Positions 5,950 to 10,676 of a stretch of DNA of 10,676 bases are shown piece after piece; positions within the stretch are counted from its first letter, which is position 1; each line of letters opens with the position of its first letter. The position numbers and the translations under genes are program-made. Location: assembly GCA_008016945.1 (NCBI GenBank), contig SSGN01000218.1, forward strand, positions 1-10,676, in the 5' to 3' direction. The notes under the pieces are model-generated. The model saw nothing but the letters and a program-made list of their open reading frames with translations. It was not told the origin of the DNA and ran no database searches. This stretch comes from Flavobacteriales bacterium (GTDB lineage Bacteria > Bacteroidota > Bacteroidia > Flavobacteriales > PHOS-HE28).

Positions 5950-7446
5950 ATGGCGCTGGCCATCGCACACAGCCGCGGGCTGGATGGCCTCAACGCGCCA
6001 CCGGTCATCGTCGAGGCCCACCTCGCCAGCGGCTTGCCCAGCTTCACGCTGGTCGGCCTGCCGGATACCGAGGTCAAGGAAGCGCGCGACCGCGTCCGCG
6101 CCGCGATCGTCAATTCCGGCTTCGACTTCCCCAGCAAGCGGATTACCGTCAACCTGGCGCCGGCCGACCTGCCCAAGGAATCCGGCCGCTTCGACCTGCC
6201 GATCGCGCTCGGCATCCTTGCCGCCAGCGGCCAGATTCCGGCGCCGCCGCTGGCCGATTACGAATTCGCCGGCGAGCTTTCGCTGTCCGGTGAACTGCGC
6301 CCGATCCGCGACGCACTGGCCATGGCGCTGCAGACCGGCGACACCGGCAAGGCCTTCATCCTGCCGGAGGAAAGCGCGACGGAAGCAGCGCTGACCGGTT
6401 CCACCCACGTTCTGGCCGCCGGCTCGCTGCTCGACGTCTGCGCCCACCTGGCCGACCGCGAGGCCCTGCCACCGGCAAATGCTACGGTCAGCCCGAAAAA
6501 TTGGCCAAAATTCGAAAACCTTTCCGACGTTCGGGGACAAACCCAGGCCAAGCGGGTGCTGGAAATCGCTGCGGCCGGGCAACATTCGCTGCTGATGGTC
6601 GGCCCGCCCGGCTCCGGCAAGTCGATGCTTGCCGCCCGCCTGCCCGGCATCATGCCGCCGCTGATGGGCGAGTCAGCCAAGGCTTCGGCCGCCGTGCTTT
6701 CGCTGGTCGGCCAGTTCGCCCCGGAAGCCTTCGGCCTGCGCCCCTATCGCCAGCCGCACCACACCGCCTCGGCGGTCGCCCTGGTCGGCGGCGGCAATCC
6801 GCCGCGGCCCGGTGAAATCAGCCTGGCCCATCAGGGCATCCTGTTTCTCGACGAGCTGCCGGAATTCGACCGGAAAGTTCTGGAGACCCTGCGCGAACCG
6901 CTCGAAAGCGGACGCATCCATATCGCCCGCGCTGCCCGCCACGCCGAATTTCCGGCCGAATTCCAGCTGATCGCTGCAATGAATCCCTGCCCTTGCGGAT
7001 TTCATGGCCACGGCAACGACAAATGCCGCTGCACGCCGGACCAGATCGCCCGCTATCGCGGCAAGCTTTCCGGCCCCTTCCTCGACCGCATCGACCTGAT
7101 CATCGAGGTTCCCGCGCTGCCAGCCGATGCGCTGGCTGGCCAGGCCGACGGCGAAAGCTCGGCCACCGTTCGCACCCGGGTCGAGGCCGCGCTGGGCCGG
7201 CAACAGGCCCGCCAGCAAAAACCGAATGCCCGTCTGAGTACCCGGGAAGTCGATGCCAGCTGCCAGCCAGACGAAGCCGGCAGTAAATTGCTGCGCCAGG
7301 CCACGGCGCAGCTCGATCTGTCGGCCCGCGCCTGGCACCGCATCCTGAAAGTCGCTCGCACCATCGCCGACCTGGCCGGTAGCGACACCATCGGTGCCGC
7401 CCATGTCGCCGAAGCCATCCAGTACCGGCGGTTCGCCCGTGGCTGA
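5950..7446 (+). CDS. comM: YifB/ComM family AAA+ ATPase (Mg-chelatase-like)
   Basis: 498 residues, the usual family length. An N-terminal Lon-S16-like/ChlI domain (~1-165, with LVGLPDTEVKEARDRVRAAI) precedes an AAA+ domain with Walker A GPPGSGKS (218-225), Walker B ILFLDELPEF (297-306) and the SGPFLDRIDL arginine-finger region (374-383). A Mg-chelatase C-terminal domain occupies ~405-497. The AMNPCPCG loop plus C359 and C361 gives four cysteines that could bind a metal. ComM is a hexameric branch-migration helicase that helps integrate DNA during natural transformation, though many non-competent bacteria carry it. ATG 5950 has no clear Shine-Dalgarno and lies 12 nt behind ubiK, suggesting coupled translation. 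The linker at 177-187 is encoded by copy 2 of the dispersed repeat. Confidence 0.93.
   Translation: MALAIAHSRGLDGLNAPPVIVEAHLASGLPSFTLVGLPDTEVKEARDRVRAAIVNSGFDFPSKRITVNLAPADLPKESGRFDLPIALGILAASGQIPAPPLADYEFAGELSLSGELRPIRDALAMALQTGDTGKAFILPEESATEAALTGSTHVLAAGSLLDVCAHLADREALPPANATVSPKNWPKFENLSDVRGQTQAKRVLEIAAAGQHSLLMVGPPGSGKSMLAARLPGIMPPLMGESAKASAAVLSLVGQFAPEAFGLRPYRQPHHTASAVALVGGGNPPRPGEISLAHQGILFLDELPEFDRKVLETLREPLESGRIHIARAARHAEFPAEFQLIAAMNPCPCGFHGHGNDKCRCTPDQIARYRGKLSGPFLDRIDLIIEVPALPADALAGQADGESSATVRTRVEAALGRQQARQQKPNARLSTREVDASCQPDEAGSKLLRQATAQLDLSARAWHRILKVARTIADLAGSDTIGAAHVAEAIQYRRFARG
6478..6514 (+). repeat. Dispersed repeat copy 2 (AATGCTACGGTCAGCCCGA core)
   Basis: The 19-bp core (6478-6496) differs from copy 1 by one base. 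An A/T-rich stretch and GGCCAAAATTCG follow to 6514. It encodes NATVSPKNWPK in the linker between the N-terminal and AAA+ domains of ComM, the same NATVSP-x3-PK pattern as in copy 1. Confidence 0.55.
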
Positions 7447-8641
7447 CGGCAGTCCGCGCAGCACGCGGGGCATCGCGCTGCTGCTGGCGGCGCTGTCGTC
7501 GCTCGGCCCGTTTGCCATCGACACCTACCTGCCGTCCTTCCATGAAATCGGCGCGCATTTGAACGCCACGCCGGTCGAGGTTCAGCAAACCCTGTCCGCC
7601 TACCTGCTGGCCTTCGCCGCGATGACCCTGTGGCACGGTGCGATTTCCGACCGCTTCGGCCGGCGCCGCGTCATCCTTGTCGCCCTGGCCCTGTTCGCAG
7701 CCGCCTCGGCCGGCTGCGCCCTCTCTTCCAGCATCGGCCAGCTGTGGTTCTGGCGGGCCATGCAGGGCGTCACCGCCGGTGCCGGTATCGTCGTCAGCCG
7801 GGCCATCGTCCGCGACCTGTTTGACGGCGCCGCCGCCCAGCGCCTGATGGCCCAGATCACCATGATGTTCGCCCTGGCCCCGGCCATCGCGCCGCTAGTC
7901 GGCGGGCAACTGCAGGACTGGCTGGGCTGGCGCGCGGTTTTTGCCTTTCTGGTGGGGGCGACCGTAGCATTGTGGCTGGCCTGCTGGAAACTTCTGCCGG
8001 AAACACTGCCGCCGGAAAAGCGCCAGCCGTTCAAACCCCGCTACCTGATCGACACCTACCGCAAGGTGCTGACCACCCCATCCTTCCTCTATGCCTGCGG
8101 CGGACTGGCCACCAACTTCTGCGGCTTCTTTGTTTACGTGCTGTCGGCGCCGGTCTTCCTGATGAACCACCTCGGGCTGCCGGAAACCGCCTTTCTCTGG
8201 CTGTTCGGGCCATCGATGTGCGGCCTGATGAGCGGCTCCTGGGTGACCACCCGAATTGCCGGCAAACGTACGCCGGAAGCTGCCGTCACTTACGGCTACA
8301 TCGTCATGGGCAGCGCCGCGCTGCTCAACGTGGCCATCAACCTGACCCTGCCGCCCGGCGTGCCGTGGAACGTCATCCCGATCTTCATCTACACCTTCGG
8401 CATGGCACTGACGACGCCCAGCCTGACGCTGTTCGCCCTCGACAACTTCCCGGCCCAGCGCGGCCTGGCCGCTTCCTGCCAGACCTTCCTGCAAGCCGGG
8501 TTCAACGGCTTCGTCGCTGCTGTCGTCGCCCCGCTGGTCTGGGGTTCGACCCTGACCCTGGCCCTGGCGATGACCGCCTTCGTCAGCCTCGGCGCCCTGT
8601 CGAGCTACCTCCAGCGCCGCTCAGCTTTGCTGCCACGGTAA
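7439..8641 (+). CDS. Bcr/CflA-family MFS drug-efflux transporter
   Basis: A 400-residue major facilitator with about twelve hydrophobic helices. The Bcr/CflA subgroup (DHA1 drug:H+ antiporters) is recognisable from LGPFAIDTYLPSF in the first helix and from motif A between helices 2 and 3 (GAISDRFGRRRVIL). Helix 4-5 (RAMQGVTAGAGIVVSRAIVRDLF) also fits. The substrate cannot be read from sequence. I favour GTG 7439, which overlaps the comM stop (GTGGCTGA) and gives the short N-terminus usual for the family. GTG 7394 and ATG 7403 are upstream in-frame options that would add 15 or 12 residues inside comM. No good Shine-Dalgarno supports any of them. The 3' end overlaps the convergent rhodanese gene by 21 nt. 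Copy 3 of the dispersed repeat lies within it. Confidence 0.88.
   Translation: MADGSPRSTRGIALLLAALSSLGPFAIDTYLPSFHEIGAHLNATPVEVQQTLSAYLLAFAAMTLWHGAISDRFGRRRVILVALALFAAASAGCALSSSIGQLWFWRAMQGVTAGAGIVVSRAIVRDLFDGAAAQRLMAQITMMFALAPAIAPLVGGQLQDWLGWRAVFAFLVGATVALWLACWKLLPETLPPEKRQPFKPRYLIDTYRKVLTTPSFLYACGGLATNFCGFFVYVLSAPVFLMNHLGLPETAFLWLFGPSMCGLMSGSWVTTRIAGKRTPEAAVTYGYIVMGSAALLNVAINLTLPPGVPWNVIPIFIYTFGMALTTPSLTLFALDNFPAQRGLAASCQTFLQAGFNGFVAAVVAPLVWGSTLTLALAMTAFVSLGALSSYLQRRSALLPR
7935..7971 (-). repeat. Dispersed repeat copy 3 (AATGCTACGGT core, inverted)
   Basis: On the minus strand the core AATGCTACGGT (plus 7961-7971) is exact. The continuation (CGCCCCCACC, then GGCAAAAACCG) agrees only loosely with copies 1 and 2, sharing a G-C-A-rich GSCMAAAA block at the same distance. 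It lies in a transporter helix (VGATVALWL), read antisense. This copy is weaker than the other two. Confidence 0.35.
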
Positions 8642-9019
8642 TCCGCGGAAACGCCAGCCGCCTTTCGTGCCGCGATGATAGTCATCATCGAGCGGTCCCT
8701 CGAAGCCTTCGAGAACATTGATCACCCGCGAAAAGCCCGCCGCTTCCAGCGCCTCGCCGGCATGCAGCGAACGATGACCGCTGCGGCAGATGAGCAGCAC
8801 CGGGCGCTCCAGATCACCGCTGACCAGCCGCTTCACCTTGCCGGCGAATTCCGGATCGATCTCCCACTCAGGGGCCTCCTGCCAGGCGACATGCTCGGCA
8901 CCGACCGGATGCCCGACGTACATATGTTCGACCTCGGTACGGCAATCGACCAGCAGGGCGCGCGGCTCCCGTTGCAGGAATGCATGGGCGGCAACGGGGT
9001 CGAGGTGATCCATCGGCAT
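8621..9019 (-). CDS. Rhodanese-like sulfurtransferase domain protein
   Basis: A 132-residue single-domain rhodanese, probably cytosolic (no signal peptide). The N-terminal strand ALLVDCRTEVEH, the HPVGAEHVAW turn and the active-site loop C78-RSGHR (in VLLICRSGHRSLHAGEAL) are all present. C78 would carry the persulfide; a six-residue active-site loop is typical of sulfurtransferases rather than Cdc25-like phosphatases. NVLEGFEGPLDDDYHRG near the end resembles bacterial rhodaneses that finish with a GWRFRGLPW motif. The start may be ATG 9019 (MPMDHL) or ATG 9013 (MDHL); neither has a clear ribosome site. It overlaps the transporter gene by 21 nt tail to tail and is divergent from the lipoprotein gene, sharing an 84-bp intergenic stretch. 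The physiological sulfur donor and acceptor are unknown. Confidence 0.9.
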   Translation of the reverse strand: MPMDHLDPVAAHAFLQREPRALLVDCRTEVEHMYVGHPVGAEHVAWQEAPEWEIDPEFAGKVKRLVSGDLERPVLLICRSGHRSLHAGEALEAAGFSRVINVLEGFEGPLDDDYHRGTKGGWRFRGLPWQQS

Positions 9020-9103
9020 ATCCGAAAATTAGCAGAGGCCAATATTATGAAAGCAAGGCGCGAAAAGCGTAAACTGGGCTGTCATCACCGCACGGAAATC
9101 CCG

Positions 9104-9598
9104 ATGAAGCTGCCCGCCTGGATCACCACCGCCGCCACAGCCCTGATTGCTGCCGCGCTTCCCGCCTGCGACGCCGTCAATCTGCCGGAAATCAAGCCCG
9201 GCCTGACGACCCAGGCCGAAGTCCGGGCCCGCATGGGCGAACCCGGTTTCATCCACTGGAATGACGACGGTACCGCAACCTGGGAATACTCCCGTCAACC
9301 CAGCGGCACCCACTGCTACATGATCAGCTTCGGACAGGACCACGTCGTCACCAAGCTCGAACAGGTACTCAACGACGCCAGCTATGCCAAGGTGCGCGAG
9401 GGCATGAGCAAGGACGACGTGCGCCGGCTGCTAGGCGCCCCGGGATCCAGGGTCGTCTTCGACAACCTGGGCGAAGAAATCTGGGAATGGCGCATCGAAG
9501 GCACGCCGCCGCTCGACGAAACCTATTTCATGGTGCATTTCGACACCAGCCACGGCGCCGTCAAAAAAACCTCGAAACGAATCCAGCAAAAGAGCTGA
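9104..9598 (+). CDS. Lipoprotein with two tandem BamE/SmpA-OmlA-like repeats
   Basis: A 164-residue predicted lipoprotein. A signal sequence (MKLPAWITTAATALIAAALP) leads to lipobox LPAC with lipidated C22 and D23 at +2. Two repeats follow. The first (~29-87) begins IKPGLTTQAEVRARMGEPGF and contains WEYSRQ. The second (~95-160) begins KVREGMSKDDVRRLLGAPGS and contains WEWRIEG. Each has the BamE-like G-[ML]-[ST]-x-x-[DE]-V-x-x-x-[ML]-G-x-P-G helix-turn pattern and a W-x-[WY] strand. Canonical BamE has one such unit and is shorter. The start is ATG 9104, with ACGGAAA just upstream; the open frame to its left is antisense to the rhodanese gene. The role is unknown: possibly envelope assembly or a protein-protein adaptor. 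Asp at +2 argues against simple outer-membrane sorting. Confidence 0.8.
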   Translation: MKLPAWITTAATALIAAALPACDAVNLPEIKPGLTTQAEVRARMGEPGFIHWNDDGTATWEYSRQPSGTHCYMISFGQDHVVTKLEQVLNDASYAKVREGMSKDDVRRLLGAPGSRVVFDNLGEEIWEWRIEGTPPLDETYFMVHFDTSHGAVKKTSKRIQQKS

Positions 9599-9980
9599 TC
9601 CCCGAGAAATCAACAGAACCACCCGTGAATCGGCAGGTCATATCCTGACGAAGATCGGCTTGTTGACTGCCGCCTCTCTGCGACAGGGATATGGCTGCCT
9701 TTTGCACGTAACAGCGCCATTTTCAGCGCTTGGCAAGTACCGACGGCACGAAATTCAGCGCCAGACATGTCACGAAATGGAGCATTTGTTCGTTTTATAA
9801 ACACACACGGGCAGCACAAAATTGCTTGTTTTTTTGCCGACCATTGTGAAATTACGGGCCTTTGAGCGTATTGAACGGGGCAGGTACGGTTCTCGCTATC
9901 CCCATATCTGGCAAAGGAGGAGCAGCGACCCCGAGTCGCAGCCCTTGCAACAGTAAAAAACATTCATTGGAGGAAGTATC
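9599..9980 (+). other. Non-coding region upstream of the aor operon
   Basis: This 382-bp stretch contains no gene I can support. It is less GC-rich than its surroundings. It holds a long-range CGGCAG/CTGCCG pair (9631-9636 with 9667-9672) enclosing a small GTCA-TATCC-TGAC hairpin, and an AGCGC/GCGCT inverted repeat (9713-9717 with 9726-9730). AGCA/TGCT ahead of a T-run near 9815-9837 could be a weak terminator. An orphan AAAGGAGG lies at 9913-9920 and a GCGAC/GTCGC hairpin at 9925-9939. A minus-strand frame across 9610-9963 is open but unrecognised. Confidence 0.6.
9862..9890 (+). promoter_or_regulatory. Candidate sigma-70 promoter of the aor operon
   Basis: TTGAGC (9862-9867) and TACGGT (9885-9890) are separated by the optimal 17 bp, matching four of six and three of six consensus bases. 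The start would be near 9897, leaving an ~84-nt leader that includes the orphan AAAGGAGG and the GCGAC/GTCGC hairpin. An alternative sigma-54-like sequence TGGCAAAGGAGGAGCA (9909-9924) has GG and GC 12 bp apart but a poor -12 box. Confidence 0.3.
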
Positions 9981-10454
9981 GTGCAGAAGTCACTTCACAT
10001 CGATCCGGGCAAATGCACCGGGTGCCTGCAGTGCGAGATGGCCTGCTCCTACGAGCACACCGGCGTCATCAACCCGTCCAAATCCCGCATCAAGGTTTTC
10101 GACTTTGAGCACGAAGGGCGCAAGGTCCCCTACACCTGCACCCAGTGCAGCGAAGCCTGGTGCATGCAATCCTGCCCGGTAGACGCCATCGTCCTCGATC
10201 CCGCCACCGGTGCCAAGGTCGTCAAGGAAGCAACCTGCGTCGGCTGCAAGGTGTGCACCATTTCCTGCCCGTTCGGCACGATCAATTACATGGCCGACGT
10301 CGGCAAGGTCCAGAAGTGCGACCTCTGCGGCGGCGACCCCGAATGCGCCAAGGCCTGCCCGACCGGCGCCATCACCTATATCGACGCCAGCTGGACCGGA
10401 CTGGACCGCATGCGCGCCTGGGCCGCCAAGGCCAACACTGCCGCCGCAGCCTAA
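9981..10454 (+). CDS. aorA: Aldehyde oxidoreductase electron-transfer subunit (four [4Fe-4S] ferredoxin-like)
   Basis: A 157-residue cytosolic iron-sulfur protein with sixteen cysteines in four sets: C12/15/18/22, C53/56/61/65, C86/89/92/96 and C113/116/122/126. That is enough for four [4Fe-4S] clusters, as in HycB/DmsB-like subunits. It lies 12 nt ahead of an aldehyde:ferredoxin oxidoreductase gene, matching AorA of the AorABC enzyme of Aromatoleum aromaticum, where AorA passes electrons between the W-cofactor subunit AorB and the FAD subunit AorC. From recent structural work, as I recall it, AorA-AorB units stack into filaments. The start is GTG 9981 with GGAGGA at 9969-9974. The stop TAA is part of the aorB ribosome site (TAAGGAG), so the two are translationally coupled. 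The Ala-rich tail (KANTAAAA) is not diagnostic. Confidence 0.88.
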   Translation: MQKSLHIDPGKCTGCLQCEMACSYEHTGVINPSKSRIKVFDFEHEGRKVPYTCTQCSEAWCMQSCPVDAIVLDPATGAKVVKEATCVGCKVCTISCPFGTINYMADVGKVQKCDLCGGDPECAKACPTGAITYIDASWTGLDRMRAWAAKANTAAAA

Positions 10455-10466
10455 GGAGAGAGAAAC

Positions 10467-10676
10467 ATGAGCTGGAACAGAAAAATTCTGCGGGTCAACC
10501 TGACTGCCGTTACCTGCACACCCGAACTCCTTAACTTTAATTGGGCCGACGAATACCTCGGCTCGCGCGGCCTCGGCACCAAGTACCTGGTCGAGGAAAT
10601 CGACCCCAAGGTCGATCCGCTGTCGCCCGACAACAAGATGATCATGACCACCGGTCCGCTGACCGGCACCGAGGCC
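10467..10676 (+). CDS. aorB: Tungsten aldehyde:ferredoxin oxidoreductase, catalytic subunit (N-terminal 70 residues)
   Basis: Starts at ATG 10467, eight nt after AAGGAG (10453-10458), and runs open to the window end. The visible 70 residues ([20 protein letters not shown], then [20 protein letters not shown] and [13 protein letters not shown]) match the N-terminal AOR domain that binds the tungsto-bispterin cofactor in enzymes oxidising aldehydes to carboxylic acids. The family is ~600 residues, so most of the protein, including the [4Fe-4S] CxxC motifs, lies outside the window. The AT-richer patch at ~10528-10541 (LLNFNW) is unremarkable in protein terms. Pairing with aorA supports the Aromatoleum-type NAD-linked enzyme rather than archaeal monomeric AOR. 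Confidence 0.9.
   Translation, partial: MSWNRKILRVNLTAVTCTPELLNFNWADEYLGSRGLGTKYLVEEIDPKVDPLSPDNKMIMTTGPLTGTEA

Noticed and set aside
9744..9759. CGGCACGAAATTCAGC as a sigma-54 promoter for aor
   Set aside because: GG and GC are 13 bp apart instead of 12 and the -12 box is poor.
9800..9840. GGGCAGCACAAAATTGCTT as a sigma-54 promoter
   Set aside because: The TTGC box looks good but the GG is 14 bp away, two too many.
9610..9963. 117-codon minus-strand frame in the gap before aorA
   Set aside because: Rich in Arg and Ser, no recognisable motif, no ribosome site, and it covers the likely aor promoter and leader. It could be a gene remnant, but nothing in it supports that.

Overview
The window is GC-rich, densely packed DNA from a betaproteobacterium. 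The likeliest group is the Rhodocyclaceae/Azonexaceae (Dechloromonas, Azonexus or Aromatoleum-like). This is inferred from gene content: an outer-membrane protein-glnK-amtB cluster, divergent ubiK-comM, and an aorA-aorB pair of the Aromatoleum type. No marker gene confirms the genus.

Layout. Positions 1-300 hold two non-identical 3' ends of thrH placed head to head around a 9-base shared junction; this is either a real fold-back rearrangement or a chimera. purU (+) follows, then an isochorismatase-family hydrolase (+), which overlaps a convergent calcineurin-type phosphodiesterase (-). A strong intrinsic terminator separates the phosphodiesterase from a minus-strand nitrogen operon: TIGR02001-type outer-membrane protein, then glnK (PII), then amtB. 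The region in front of the operon (5451-5694) has a textbook enhancer-dependent layout: a -24/-12 sigma-54 promoter, a perfect IHF consensus, one perfect NtrC palindrome and a weaker second NtrC-like site 31 bp further out. ubiK and comM/yifB, followed by a Bcr/CflA efflux transporter, diverge on the plus strand from the same region. The transporter overlaps a convergent rhodanese gene. Next come a lipoprotein with two tandem BamE-like repeats, a 382-bp non-coding stretch with leader-like features, and the start of a tungsten aldehyde oxidoreductase operon (aorA complete, aorB cut by the window end).

How the genes work together. The minus-strand operon is an ammonium-scavenging module. NtrC and sigma-54 should switch it on under nitrogen limitation, GlnK plugs or opens AmtB, and the barrel protein may provide outer-membrane passage or an unknown envelope role. 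The aor pair encodes a four-cluster ferredoxin-like electron-transfer subunit and the catalytic W-pterin subunit of an aldehyde-oxidising enzyme. The other genes are housekeeping or accessory.

The least expected sequence signals are three copies of an 11-mer (AATGCTACGGT) inside three unrelated coding genes, two of them extending to 19 bp with one mismatch, and the inverted thrH pair at the left edge. I see no CRISPR array, tRNA, rRNA, transposase or phage gene.
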